From Siderastrea radians (taxonomy: Eukaryota; Cnidaria; Anthozoa; Scleractinia; Rhizangiidae): 64,000 nt of DNA. Positions 1 to 14,000 of this stretch are shown piece after piece. The position numbers and the translations under genes were made by a program. Below the pieces are notes generated by a model, which ran no database searches, was not told the DNA's origin, and saw only the letters and a list, made by a program, of their open reading frames with translations. The stretch's first letter is position 1. Every line of letters starts with the position of its first letter. The stretch lies in contig OZ024890.1 of NCBI GenBank assembly GCA_964017195.1, positions 21,823,201 to 21,887,200 of the forward strand, in the 5' to 3' direction.

Positions 1-3000
1 GTTTCACAAGCTCGTGTCCACTATTTAATCAATAGCTATGATTTTCAAGGTCATAAAGACACCATCTCAAGACAAAAGCGCGCTTCACCAGATAATTCAC
101 AACAGAAATCTGTCCAAACAGCCGCTGAAGTGAAACTGCTGATCAAACAAGAGCTTCGTCTGCTGCAAAACCAATTCTGTGCTAAAGATGAAACGCTCTG
201 CCGCTCAGGACCAAAAGGAAATACAGGACGACGAGGAAGACCCGGAATCCGAGGGAAACCGGGTACCCCGGGGATAACAGGGACCCCAGGGAGACCTGGG
301 CCAGAGGGCCCTCCCGGTAAACATGGACCTATAGGACCTCAAGGACCGATGGGCATAAAGGGAGATCTCGGAGTGCCGGGTGACCCCGGTACCTCAGGAC
401 CTAGAGGCCCGCCGGGTGTCAAAGGCGCCAAAGGTGAGCCGGGCCAGTCCATCTCGGCTCCTTCTTTGCTGCAGTCTCCTCTTGAAACAACAGTCAATGA
501 AAGTCAGACAGCCATCTTGAAATGTACAGTGGATGGTAATCCACCTCCACGGATCACGTGGTCCAAGCAGAATTCATCGCTTCCTGTTGGACGTCACCTG
601 GTAAAGTCCAGTAGCGCTCTGATTATGAAGAACGTTAGACCTGAAGACGATGGCGTTTACAGCTGCAGAGCTAAAAATTTGCTGGGAAGCGTCAACGCTA
701 CAGCTAAACTAACTGTTCAGTGTAAGTTCTATGCATTTTCTTTTCTCGGTTATTTTACAGTGACAGCTGACCGGTAAACAAAGTAAGACGCAAGGAACGT
801 CAGTATACGTCAGGTGGACTTTTACCGATTGTGCTCGCAAAAGTGGTATTTTATGCTCCTGGCAGGGCGCTTTTCCCCTCGAATTTATGCTAAATTTATA
901 CTCATAACGCGGCAGCTGCCTTACTAACGGACGCTCCTCCTTTATATATCGACCTGTAAGTTCGCGCCTAACAGTGTGCTATCCTCCATCTTACTTTGTC
1001 TCCTGACTTGACCTGACTTCTGAGAACTTCCATTGAGTGACAGACTCTTAAATGAAAACTTGACTCTCTTGGCTTTGAAACTGATTTGAGAATCAGGCTG
1101 TGAAACAAAAATCCATAAGTAAAATACGACTTAGGCTGAAAATGTGTTTTGCATCGGCTAAAATATGCCCTACTATGCTAACGGTGCTTCTTTGTCCAAA
1201 CGTGCGAAAAAAAAATCCCTTTTTTCTAAATTATGCTAAACGTTGTTGCACAACTATGATCTGTAAAAGCGGACAAACAAACAGACAGATCTGTCTCGTT
1301 GCTGTTTTCATCAATGAGACAGGAGTTTCAGCAAGTTCGAGAGGAGATACTTTGGTTCAAATCCCGTCACCGAAAAAAATAAAGCCGAGTTGAGGGGTGT
1401 GCGATTCACAGACCAAGTTGGCTTCAGAAACCGTCAAAAGGTCTTTTTTATGATTTATTTATTAAGCTTAGCTACGTACTTTGAAAGAACATGGAATAAT
1501 GTCAGAAACAGTGCTGTCAATACCATATTCACCTGAATAAATATCCGCCTCTCGAACCGATTCGCCCTCTTTTGGAGGAGATGAAATTATGCTAATGGCC
1601 ACCCTGGTTATTATCCGAGGAAATGAAGTACAGTAAGTCTCTACTGATAGGACGACTGACAGGCTAGAAAATATTTGTGCTATTACCGGTGACGGATTGG
1701 AACAATTTATGACACTGGCTACAAACAAGACATAGGAGCAAAGAGAAATAGAAGACAGGAAATTAGCAAAATTTAAAAAGCGAAATGACCTCCTAACTGA
1801 ATGTTTAATAGACAGTTTTAACTTTTTCTTTGTCAAGTTTTGTTTCCCCCAGTCCTTTTCATCACCAAGCATTTCTATTGCCCGTGCTAACGGAGAGAAT
1901 ATATAAGAAAGAAGACAAATTTGGACTCTAAAAGGTGGCCGCTGGTCGTATCGGTTAACACCAGATGGTCGCATGAACGTGTTTTTTGAGATAGTTTCAA
2001 TTTAGGTCTCAAGAAAGTTATAATTGTCATAATTACGACATGGTCGCATTATTCTTAACTAAGTATTTCAGACCGGTTGTAAGGTCGGGGTCCACCGTAG
2101 TTGCACAAGAAACGTGTTAAATTTGAACAGTGATATGTAGCTGATAAGTTGTTACGTGCAAAGGTCTTATCGGGAGTGAACTGAACTAACTTTATTAATT
2201 ATATCCCAATCGCATTTATGTTCTCTGTGTCCATTCTGAGATTTTTTATGGTGAATTTTTTTGACAGTCGCTCCTCGGTTTTTATTGCCCTCTCAGGAAG
2301 TGTTGGTGGAGACAGAAGAAAACGTCACCATCGCCTGTAATGCTACTGGTCAACCGTGGCCACGTGTCACGTGGTCCAAAGCGGTTGGTAGTTTGCCAAA
2401 AGGCAGAACCAAACTGATGAAAGGAAACCTGACAATCCACAATGCGACAAAGGAGGACAGGGGAACATACATCTGCAAGGCAGAAAATATTCTAGGATCA
2501 ACAAAAGAAACGACTCTACTGATTGTGTATTCTCGTCTGCGGTTCAAAGTCCATCCTCCTCAAGAGGTGACTCCTACATTTGGTTCAACTGTCCGTCTGC
2601 CGTGTGTGGCCGAGAGTGAACTGACACCTGCAATTACTTGGACAAAGGGTGGTAAGTCTTCGCTTCCTGTTGAGTCTTATGTTCTGTTGAATGGAACACT
2701 GGTTCTTCAGAACATCAAGAAATACCACGAAGGATCTTACACCTGTAGAGCGACTAACACTCTGACAAAAATTGAAGCTAAGGTCAAAATCAATTCTCCA
2801 AGTGCTGCTTCCTGTTCTGTGCTAAGAAAATACGTCAGCAGCCGTGTTAGCGGTAATTACGTCGTTGATCCAGATGGCGAGGGAGGTCTGGCACCATTTA
2901 CAGCATTCTGCGATATGACTGACAAGAATGGAGTTGGCGTGACAGTCGTCGGTCACGACAGTGAAAGCAGAACATATGTGCATCACAGCGGTGGTTGGGG

Positions 3001-3424
3001 CGGTCGTGGTAGCTATTCACGTGACATTCATTACACTGGAACGAGTGTGTCTCAGTTGAAGAGTCTCACCAAAGTCTCCTCACACTGTGAGCAGTTTATC
3101 AAGTATGAGTGCCATAATTCACGTTTACTTAACAATAACAATCCATTCGGATGGTGGGTGTCACGTGATTCTAATAAAATGACTTCCTGGGGCGGAGCAT
3201 CTGTCAGTGGTAAGTGCGCATGCGGGATGACCAACTCATGTGCACATTCCAGTTATGGTTGTAACTGTGATAAGAATGACAATGTATGGCGTGAAGACAG
3301 CGGTCTCCTCACTGATAAGACACGTCTTCCTGTGAAGCAGCTCAGGTTTGGGGATCTTAATGATGCTGCTGGCGAGGTCGGTTACCATACACTTGGTAAA
3401 TTCAAGTGCTATGGCACAGCATGA
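1..3424 (+). CDS. Collagen-like / triple Ig / CASPR-type fibrinogen-like extracellular protein (5' partial)
   Basis: Two exons are visible: one open from base 1 to 721 (donor GTAAGT at 722, phase 1) and 2268-3424 (acceptor CAG at 2265-2267), ending in TGA at 3422-3424. The joined reading frame has no stop. Domains in order: a linker with a furin-like RQKR site (about bases 76-87), 27 uninterrupted Gly-X-Y triplets (208-450), Ig domain 1 (about 463-720), Ig 2 (2280-2535), Ig 3 (2540-2790), and a fibrinogen-like C-terminal domain (2811-3418) like that of contactin-associated proteins. Each Ig domain shows the cysteine pair, the W of the C strand and a D/E-x-G-x-Y-x-C motif. It probably acts outside the cell in adhesion or matrix building; similar proteins occur in coral skeletal organic matrix (family knowledge, not searched here). 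The N-terminus lies outside the window, so signal peptide versus membrane anchor is open. Confidence 0.85.
208..450 (+). CDS. Collagen triple-helix segment of gene 1
   Basis: Twenty-seven consecutive Gly-X-Y triplets without interruption, rich in P at X and Y and containing GPP and GEP-type triplets. It would form a short rod that trimerises the protein. It is preceded by a helical-looking stretch ([14 protein letters not shown]) with a heptad feel that could nucleate the trimer, and followed directly by Ig domain 1 in the same exon. Confidence 0.88.
722..2267 (+). other. Intron of gene 1 (phase 1)
   Basis: Bounded by GTAAGT at 722 and TTTTTTTGACAG ending at 2267. AT-rich, with no repeat or exon that I recognise. 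A 168-codon minus-strand frame inside it (1468-1974) shows no family features and is treated as chance. Confidence 0.75.
2811..3424 (+). CDS. Fibrinogen-like C-terminal domain of gene 1
   Basis: The domain starts at SCSVLRKYV and carries the marks of the fibrinogen-like domain of contactin-associated/neurexin-IV proteins: [77 protein letters not shown] and [10 protein letters not shown]. Ten or more cysteines suggest several disulfides. The same domain ends the lectin gene at 39490-40088 with high nucleotide similarity, including a long shared stretch around 3210-3240 and 39874-39904. Confidence 0.82.
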
Positions 3425-5781
3425 ACGCTATTAAAAGTAGTGGATGCTAAGACTACACATCAATTATAAGGAGAAGCTCACTTGCGTGGTTCTGACCGTA
3501 AAGCGTGATTAGATAGACTGCATAAATCCTTTCCTTCCACACTGTTTTTCGATGTTCTACAAAAAATAATTAGATTTCATTTTTTTTTTCGGTTTCCTTT
3601 TAATGATTCTGAGGCCGAAAGATTCAAGGAAAGCTCGGTACTGGAAATCGAAGAGTCGGAAAACTTATTTTTTTTTTAGAAATCAGGTTAGAATTCGCAA
3701 CCTTGTTATTGGCGAGAGTTACAAACAAAACGACTTACGAAAATAGTTCGAGAAAAACAAAAAACCAGAGAAGAATTAACAATCACTAGATCATTTAAAC
3801 CTGGAAGGGGGATGCTAACTTGTCGTGGCTTCTAGTGGCTGAAAAGTCTGGTTTAGTACCACTTTGGGTGTCAAGACCTGAAACGACCTCCTGTAGAACT
3901 ATCTTTAAAGCTTTTCGACGAATTTAGAAATGTGACTGGAAACGTAACTACGCATCGGAATTGATACCTTTTAGGGGTAAAATGAATTAAGGTGCCCTTT
4001 TAGGGGTCATTTTCAATATTTCCGACTAGCATCATCGTCACGTTTATACGGGAATTCCTTCTCGCCGGGCATTCAGTAAAATAAATTACAGGCTTTTTTC
4101 TTGACTGGCAGAGCAAAGAGGGTAGAAAATCTTTCTATGATAGTTTACTAGTATTGCAGTTAAAAAATGAGAATATGGACAAATATATTAGTAAACAGAC
4201 GTAGCTGTAAAATTTGTTTTTTGTTGAACTGGATGTACTTGGAGACCAGGAAGAGAGGTCCTCTCTTGAGACCAGTTTAATAATGTCCTGTTCGGGAGTT
4301 GATAGCCGTAGCAGCCTTAATAGTAGCCATAACGAAATTAAACGAAAGCTTAAAGCAAGTTCCAACCTCATTAATTCTAGGTTCTACATGACTGTTGCAG
4401 TCTTGGGAGAAATGTGAAATTCTTAGCGCAAAAGAGGAGTTAAAATGCCACAAAATATAGACCAGATGCCTTCACTGATGGCTCACTTAGCTCATTCCCT
4501 CTGTGGATGCAAGGACTGCCACGCGACAGGCTCCTAACTGAGAAAGACTTGGGCAGGTGAACGCGCGAGAATGCCAGGCAAAGAAACAAGACGCAGTCAC
4601 ACATAAAACATAACACGTAACACCGTCATGCAACACGTAGCATTTACGGTCTGAACCAAAGAAGAGCGAGAGTCGAGAGTTAAGGAGCAAGAGTTTGATT
4701 TTCATTTATTCTAATGGAAATCTGATCAGATGCAAACTTTTCGACTGACGCACGAGCGTCGCCGATATTACATGAGAGTTTCAGGCCAAACGAGAGCAAG
4801 AGTTTGAACTCTCGATAACTCTTTTTCTTCTTTGGCCTGTACCTAACACGTGACCTCGTGCCATTCTGCGCGTGCTTGGATCTTTTCGAATTATTCGTAG
4901 CTAATATAATTCTCCTCTACAGCACAGGTGCTAAAATAAAAAGTCTGGAAGCGAACCAGTTTAGTTCCGAAATTACAGTTTCAATTCCCTTCTTTTGCCT
5001 GCCCCCGCAATTCCGTACATTTGCCTACTCCTGGCACCGGATTATAGGGAAAATAAAGGAAAGGCGGAAAACAAAAGAGAAGCATCTGACAGCGAGAGAA
5101 AACCTCACGCATTGCATTTTCCCAATCTGTGTCACAGCAGGAGCAGCTTGTTAAAAGCTAAACAAGTGAGCAGCACTGTGCAAAGTTATATTGTAAAACT
5201 TGTTTATTCTCCTACGCGCTTCGTCAGACTAAAGCGGACTTTGTCAAGTGGTTCCCTCGGCTGACTCACTTAGGTGCCAATCTAAAACATTTTTGAATGA
5301 GCCGTCACCTGGAAACGAGTTTGCCGCTATTTGCCCCCAGATCCCAATCACACTCCCCAACTAGAGAAAGAGAGATGCCTGGGTCAAAGGATGGTGCAAC
5401 TGGCGATCGAATTTGATTGGGACGCAGACTGTTCTTCCCTGCTTCCCACAATCTTGGGAAGCTTTCATTTGTATGTGGAAGTGAACTGCTGGCTGGATAA
5501 CCTGATTTACGAGATGATCATATCAGGTCGTCAGATCTAAAAGAGGGAACGAAAGAGAAAGCGAAGAATCTTTCAGTGACTGTCTTATTATAATAGATTG
5601 GTGGCTCGGAGGCCTCAAGCTGACAGTGGGCAGGGCAGGGGAGGGGAGGCTCAATAGATTGCTTGCTCTCTCTCGCGAAACAATAATTATATATTTTTTT
5701 AGTATGTGTTTATGTGCATCGGAACAGATCTTGGAATGTTTGTTGCAAAGACCCGGTTTCACTTACTGAGTCAAGCTACAG
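3425..5781. other. Intergenic stretch without recognised genes
   Basis: Lies between the stop of gene 1 and the palindromic element. No canonical AATAAA is seen close behind the stop; an ATTAAA at about 3429 is too near to be convincing. Only short chance ORFs were seen. Several poly-A/T runs occur (for example 3580-3590 and 3668-3680). Confidence 0.5.
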
Positions 5782-6409
5782 GAAGCTAAGAAAATTCTTA
5801 GCTTGGAGGGCCACAGTTTTTATTTTCTAATACCTGATTTAAATATATTATAAATTATCTATTCAGACTAAACTGTATACTTTTTTAAGATGAAACTATT
5901 GCAAAATAATTACTTCCGTACTGAGTGTTGGTCGAGCCCATAAAAGCGGACAGGCCGTTGTACATCGTAGAGATTTAGTAGAGCAGTCTCTTTTTCCGCT
6001 CAAGGATAGTTGAGGAAAACGAACAAGCGAGCGAGCAAGAAATCCTCTGCCGCGTTGAAACGTGACGCGCGTGTTGGGCCGTTAGTGTAGTGAGCCTGCT
6101 CACTACACCAGCGGCTCGACACGCGCGTCACGTTTCAACACCGCAGACGATTTTCGCGCTCGCTCGCTTGTTCGTTTCGCTTAACTATCCCTAAGTGGAA
6201 AGAGAGACTGCTCGTAGTCTACAAAAACTCTGAGCTGTACACCCCTGTCCGCTTTTATGGGCTCCACCAACACTCAGTACGGAAGTAATTATTTTGCAGT
6301 AGTTTCATCTCAAGTATAGTTAAATCTGATTGGATTAATTTATATTTTTAAATCAGGTATTAGAAAATAAAAACTGTCGCCCTCCAAGCTAAGAATTTCC
6401 TCAGCTTTC
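5782..6409. mobile_element. 628-bp full-length palindromic (foldback) MITE
   Basis: The two halves are inverted copies of each other around position ~6096 (GTGTAGTGAGC meeting GCTCACTACAC). Left-arm landmarks at 5795-5840, 5930-5960 and 6050-6075 reappear inverted at 6355-6400, 6240-6290 and 6115-6145. Each end also carries a small palindrome (AGCTAAGAAAATTCTTAGCT on the left). There is no ORF for a transposase, so it would be non-autonomous. No clear target duplication was seen. A one-arm relative lies at 34366-34495 and a short related end at 50457-50478. Confidence 0.8.
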
Positions 6410-7329
6410 AATAGATTTTTGGGTAAAGTTATGCACTCCAGAGCTCGAAATATTTAGAGCAGAGCTTTCATACACCCACTCAAGAAACGTGAAGTCATTT
6501 CAGAAACTTCTGAGATGAATTTTGATAACCAGTCTTATGTATTCAAAAGGGATCTGTGTAGGGAACCGACAGCTTGGATCTGCGTTCTACTGAGAATGCA
6601 AATCACAAAACTCTCTGAGGCGTAGCGGTATGAAACGGAGAACAAAATTTACATATTTAAACAGCCGGAAACAGAGCGAATGGCGTCTTTCTTAAAAATC
6701 AACCTGGAGGCTTGTATTCCGATATCTGGGGTATCCTGTTAGTTAAAGTAAAGGGAAACATCCGAGGACATGATTTTTGCGATTGGGCAGTCTTAGGGAC
6801 AAATTTTTGGACGGGTTACAGAATATGTCATGTACACATACACCTGGAAAATTGGTCTCGAACATTCTAATTTTACCAGAATATTGTTCAGACTGCACGG
6901 TCTCTTGATTACAGCTTACATTATGCTTATCACGGCTTGTGGGTGTGCAAAGTTATTCTTTTCAATAATTTTGCTAGTGTTTTATTCAAACATATATACA
7001 AACAGGAATTTAGCAATCAAACAATTTCTTGTGAAATCGATTATGCTGGATGACCGAACCCAACTAAACGATAGGTGATAGAGATACATTAATAAACCAA
7101 CATTCGATTGGATGCCCTGGTAATAGACGAATCCAGAATCAAAGGTTACAAGGCACTGGAATGGTTTCTTCGTAATAATCTTGATACAGAAACACCATGA
7201 TGGACATCTCTTAACGCGTACATAACGCGAAATGTAAGGAATAAAAATGCAAACCCTGCTGGCCGTCTGTTTCAGTGAAAGCGGAAGTAAAATAATATCT
7301 GTGATCAAAATAAACAAAACGACCCTTGA
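6410..7329. other. Upstream region of lectin gene 2, probable promoter
   Basis: AT-rich with only short ORFs. The segment at about 7258-7300 (CCGTCTGTTTCAGTG then GCGGAAGTAAAAT) resembles 59311-59345 upstream of the paralogue (CCGTCTTGTCAGACTG then GCAGAAGTAAAAC), so similarity between the two genes begins here. This makes it the best candidate for shared promoter sequence. No TATA box is asserted. Confidence 0.4.
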
Positions 7330-7534
7330 GCCAATGGATTAAATATAGAATGAACAAGTTTGAAGAAGCAATTTTCGTGTTTGAGATGTTTACAGAAACA
7401 AGCCTATCGATGGCCCACACGCCAGAAATCCGCATCTTACGTTTCATTACTAAAAAAGAGTTCACAGCTTTTAGGTTCACCTTCGATTTCTTGTTCTTAA
7501 GCATTTCAGTTGGACAGATTTCATGCGGACAGAG
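7330..7534 (+). other. Non-coding first exon of lectin gene 2
   Basis: Ends at a consensus donor (AGAG then GTAAGA at 7535). About 7368-7430 matches the 3' gene copy at 59400-59460: both contain TTTTCGTGTTTGAGAT, then a diverged stretch, then TCGATG and CCACA-GCCA words. The next exon starts with an acceptor at 8006-8008 and contains the first in-frame ATG, so this exon is 5' untranslated. The start coordinate is approximate. Confidence 0.5.
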
Positions 7535-8008
7535 GTAAGAGAATTATTGTCATGCAGGACAAAGTTTCATAACGGCGCATAGCATGGAAATTAATGCACT
7601 TACCTGTGAATACAGCGGTTAAAGGCCGCTACGGCGTTTAGCGTTCTAGCCGATACGCGAAAAGTAGCTTTGAGCGGGGTAGTTTTCGAAGGCTACCCGG
7701 AGAACTTTTGGAAGTTTCGATACTGTGCAGTATTCCTTTCGCGTGTTTAAGTGCTTTCAGTGCTTTTCAGTTAACATCAACTGTGCGCATTAAGTTTAGA
7801 CGGTGGAAAATAAGCCTTCTCTTAAAAAAAGTTGGTTGCGTAAATAAGTTCTATGTCACATTACTCAGATTTGAGAAAGAGAGTGATTTTTTCAGTTGGC
7901 AGTCGACCGTTAATACGGATTATTTCTTTTAATCTGGCTGATAATTTCTCATTAACTACGGGATACCTTGAAACGAAACCAGCTCTAACCAGTTCGTCTC
8001 TTTTTCAG

Positions 8009-11000
8009 ATTGGAGCGGACAGAGGAATTATGTTTCTGGATCTTCTGCCTCTGCTTTTGCTGTCGATCGTGTTTCAGCAAAAATGCGTAAGTACCCGATC
8101 GTGTGTTTAGCACCTTAAATAAGGCCGCTTCACCGTGAAAGTTTTATTGTTAGCTGCGCAACATATATAATACCAAAAAATTATTGTAACAAGGTTTCAC
8201 TTTCTGTTAAAAACCGAAGCGAGCTAAACGAAATTTCGTTCGATTTTAGTCTAAACGGTTAATCTGCCAGTTGATCACTGTTGTAACAATTCAAGTACAA
8301 AGATTTCGGATTTTTTGAACAAAACAAATTTCGGGAACAATTTAAAAAGAATCACAAATGTGTATATTTTCGAACATTTAACTGTCATGCAAGTTTTCAT
8401 GCAGTTTAATAAATTGCATTTTGACAGTTAATAAATCGCAAATTATTGTTTTTCACGGTTTCTTGATAGACTTAAGTCTCGAATTTTAGAAGTCATTTTA
8501 CTCAGTTAAGATAACGAAACTTGGTAAATAATCCCTTAATTAAATCCCTTTTTGATCTTACCTTTTTCGTCACTCTATACAAATCTCCCACTTAGGTCAG
8601 TGTGATCTGACAGGCACTGAACTCCACGCAGAATCTATCGCTCCAAGAGAGGATATCACTCGCAAATTTTTCACTTAACCACTCGCACTTCACAGCATGG
8701 ATTCATGATCAATAATACGTAACACTCACAAATGACTTTCAAACGGCGTGCAACCCAGAACGTCCCATCAAGAATGCACTGCACCCACACGGACACCACC
8801 AAAAATGAACTAAACCCACAAAGGACGGTATCGAGAACAATTTGAACCCAGACATAAATGTCACACTTCCAAAAACGCACCAAACCGACACATTAAACTA
8901 CCACCCTAAACGCACTGAACCCACGCTTTACACTACAAAAAAATAAAACGCACTGAACTCACTACCAAAACGGACAAACTCCACGTATTACACTACTACA
9001 AACGCTCTGAAACCACACATTACACTACCAAAAACGCACAGAACTCAAACATTACACTGTCCAAAAACACACTGAACCCACACATTACACTACCAAAAAC
9101 GCTCTGAAACCACACGTTACACTACCAAAAACGCACAGAACTCAAACATTACACTGTCCGAAAACGCATTAAACTTGCACATTACACTGTCCAAAAACGT
9201 TCGAAATCCACACTTTACACTAGCAAAAACGCACAAATTCCATATATTACACTACTAAAAGCGTGCTAAACCTACACATTGCACTGCCCAAAAAAGGCAC
9301 TGAACGCAACATTGCACTGTTAAAAAACGCATTGAACCCACACATTACACTTACAAACACGCACTAAACTTACACATTACACCACCAAAAACGCACTAAC
9401 TCCACAAATTACACTACAAAAAAGGCCCTGAATTCACACATTTCAATGTCCAAAACTGCTATGAACACATACATTACTCTGTACAAAAACGCACAGAACT
9501 CACACATTACACTCCAAAAAACACACTGAACTCAAACAATGCACTACTAAAAAAAGCTCTGTACTCACACAATGTACTACCGAAGACGCACTGAACCCAT
9601 ACAATACACTACCAAAAACGCGCTGAACCCACATAATACACAAGCAAAAACGCACTGAGCCCAGCAGTACACTACTCAAACGCACCAAACACGCACATCG
9701 CACTACCAAATACGCACTGAATCCACATATTACATTACCAAAAACCCACTGATCCCATGTATTTCACCGTCCAAAGACGCACTCAAACCATACAATGCAC
9801 TACCAAAACCCCGCACATATTACACTACCAAAAGCGCACGGAACCTACACAAAACACTACCAAAAACGCACTAATATTACCCTAACAAAAACGCACTTAA
9901 CCCACATATTACACTGCCAAAAACGCACTGAACCCATATATTTTACGACATAAAACGCACTGCACTCACACATTACACTGGCCAAAAACGCACTGGACCC
10001 ACGCTTAACACTATAAAAAACGCACTGACCCTTCATATTATACCACAGAAAACACACTAAGCTCACATATTACAATACCAAAAATACAGTAACTCCACAC
10101 ATTACATCACTAAAAGCGTACTAATCCCATACATTGCACTGTACAAAAACTCACTGAACTCCCACATTACACTGTCAAAAAGGCACTGAACCCACACATT
10201 ACACTGTCCAAAAACGCACTGTACCCAGACATTGCACTGTTCAAAAACACACTGATATCCAACATTACACTGTCCAAAAACGCACTGTACCCAGACATTA
10301 CACTACCAAAAACGCACTGAACTCATACTTTACACTACTAAAAACGCACTGAACCCACACATTATACTACCAAAAACGCACTGAGGTCACACATTACACT
10401 GGCCAAAAACGCACTAAACTCGCATCGAATCAACGTATAACACTACCAAAAAGGTACTGAACTCAAATAACACACTGTCCAAAAACGTACTGGCCCCACA
10501 CATTACACTACGAAAAACGCACTGAACCCACATATTACACTAGCAAAAACGTACTAAACTTACACCTTACAGTTCGGAAAACGCACTAAATTCACACATG
10601 ACACTACTAAAAACGCAGTGAATCCAAATATTACACTGCCAAAAACGCTCTGCACTCACACAATGCACTACAGAAAACGCTTTCTACTCATAAAATGCAC
10701 TTCTAAAAACGCTCTGTACTCACACGATGCACTACCAAAAACGCACTGAGCCCATACAATGCACTACTAAATACGCACTGAACTCACTACCAAAAACGAA
10801 CCGAACCTACACATTGCACTACCAAAAACAGTCTGAACCCACACATTACACTACGACAAACGCACTGAACCCACACATTACATTAGCAAAAACGCCCTGA
10901 ACCCATGTATTACACTGTCCAAAGACGCACTGAAACCATACAATGCACTACGAAAAACGCACTGAACCCACAAATTAAACTAGCAAAAACGTATTAAACT

Positions 11001-14000
11001 TACACATTACAGTTGCCAAAACACACGAAATTCACACTTTCCACTACTAATTGAATCGACTAGTGAATCCAAATATTACAGTTCCAAATCCCGGCGCTCT
11101 GCACTCACACATTACACTACAAAAAACGCTCTCTACTCACAAAATGCACTAATAAAAACGCTCTGTACTCACACACTGCATTACCAGAAACGCACTGAAC
11201 CCATACAATGCACTAGCAAAAACGGTCTGAACTTACACATTACACTACGAAAAACGCACTGAACAAACATATTAAACTAGAAAAAACGCACTGAACCCGG
11301 CCACAATTACTACAGCAAGAAAAACGCACTGAACCCACCTATTACACTAGCAAAAACGCATTGAGCCCACACAACGCCCTACTAAAAACGCACTGAGCCT
11401 GCATATCACACCACCAAAAGCGCACTCAATCCACATATTACATTACCAAAAACGCTCTAAGCCCATGTATTACTCTGTCCAAACACACATTGAAACCATA
11501 CAATGCACTACCAAAATGCTCTGAACTCACACAATGTACTACCAAAAAAAGCACAGAAGCCACACATCACTCTACAAAAAACGCACTGAACCCACACATT
11601 ACAATGACCTACACTACCAAAAACGCACAGAAAACACACATTACTCTACAAAAAACGCACTGCACCTCGCACATATAACACAACCAAAAACGCGCTGAGC
11701 CCACATATTACACTAGCAAAAACGCACGGAACCCACACATTACACTACCAAAAACACACAGAACCCAAAAATTACACTACCAAAAACGCACTGAACCCAC
11801 ATATTACACTACCAAAAACGCGCTGAACCCACATATTACACTAAAAAACGCACTGAACCCACATATTTCACTACCAATAACGCACTGAACCAACCTATTA
11901 AACTACCAAAAACGAACTAAGGCCACACGTTACACTACCAAAAACGCGCTTAACCCACATATTATACTACCAAAAACGCACTAAACCTACATGTTACACT
12001 ACCAAAAACGCATTGAACCCACATATTACACTAGCAGAAACGCATTGAACCCACATATTAGACTACTAAAAAGGTACTGAACCCACATATTACACTAAAA
12101 AAAACGCACTGAACCCACACATTACACTGCCAAAAACGTACTGAACCGACATATTACACTAGCAAAAACGCACGGAACCCACACATTACACTACCAAAAG
12201 CACACTGAACCCACATATTACACTACCAAAAACGCACTGAACCCACATATTACACTACCAAAAACGCGCTGAACCCACATATTACACTAGCAAAAACGCA
12301 CTGAACCCACATATCACACTACCAAAAACGCAATGAACCCACATATTACACTACCAAAAACGCACTGAACCCACACATAACACTACCAAAAACGCAAGGA
12401 ACCGACACATTACACTACCAAAAACGCGCTGAACCCACATATTACACTAGCTAAAACGCACGGTACCCACACATTACACTACCAAAAACACATCGAACTC
12501 ACATTCTACACTACCAAAAACACACTCAACCCACATATTACACTACCAAAAACGCACTGAACCCACATATTACACTACCAAAAACGCACTGAACCCACAA
12601 ATTACACTACCAAAAACGCACTGACCCTACATATTACACTACCAAAAACGCACTGAACCCACACATTACACTACCAAAAACGCGCTGAACCCACATCTTG
12701 CACTAACGAAAACGCAAGGAACCCAAACATTACACAAACAAAAACGCGCTGAACCCACATATTACACTACCAAAAACGCACTGAACCCACATATTTCACT
12801 AGCAAAAACGCACGGAACCCTGACAATACACTACGAAAAACGCACTGAACACACACATTACTCTGACCTACACTACCAAAAAGGCACAGAAAACACACAT
12901 TACTCTACAAAAAACGCACTGAACCCACACGTTGCACTACCAAAAGCACACTGAACCCACATATTACACTACCAAAAACGCACTTGAACCCACATATTAC
13001 ACTACCAAAAACGGGCTGAACCCACATATTACACTAGCAAAAACGCACTGAACCCACATAATACACTACCAAAAACGCACTACACCGACACATTACACTA
13101 CCAAACACGTGCTGAACCCACATATTACACTACCAAAAACGCACTGAACCCACATGTTACACTACCAAAAACGCACTACACCGACACATTACACTACCAA
13201 AAACGTGCTAAACCCACATATTACACTAGCAAAAACACACGGAACCCACACACTACACTACCAAAAACGCGCTGAACCCACATATTACAATACCAAAAAC
13301 GCGCCGAACCCACATGTTACACTAGCAAAAACGCACGGAACCCACACATTACACTACCAAAAGCACACTGAACCCACATATTACACTACCAAAAACGCAC
13401 TTGAACCCACATATTACACTACCAAAAAAGGCCTGAACCCAACTATTACACTAGCAAAAACGCACTGAACCCACATAATACACTACCAAAAACGCACTAC
13501 ACTGACACATTACACTACCAAAAACGTGCTGAACCCACATATTACACTAGCAAAAACGCACTGAGCTCACATATTACACTACTAAAAAGGCACTGAACCC
13601 ACATATTACACTACCAAAACCACACTGAACCCACAAATTACACTGCCAAAAACGCACTGAACCCACATATTACACTACCAAAAACGCACTGAACCCACAC
13701 ATTTCACTAGCAAAAACGCACTAAACCTACATGTTACACTACCAAAAACGCACTGAACCCACATATTACACTAGCAGAAACGCACTGAACCCACATATTA
13801 CACTACTAAAAAGGCACTGAACCCACATATTACACTACCAAAACCACACTGAACCCACAAATTACACTGCCAAAAACGCGCTGAACCGACATATTACACT
13901 AGCAAAAACGCACGGAACCCACACATTACACTACCAAATAAGCGCTAAACCCACATATTACACTACCAAAAACGCACTGAAAACACATATTTCACTAGCA

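Noticed and set aside
1468..1974. 168-codon minus-strand ORF
   Set aside because: It sits in the intron of gene 1, and I saw no motif or splice support; composition looks like translated AT-rich non-coding DNA.
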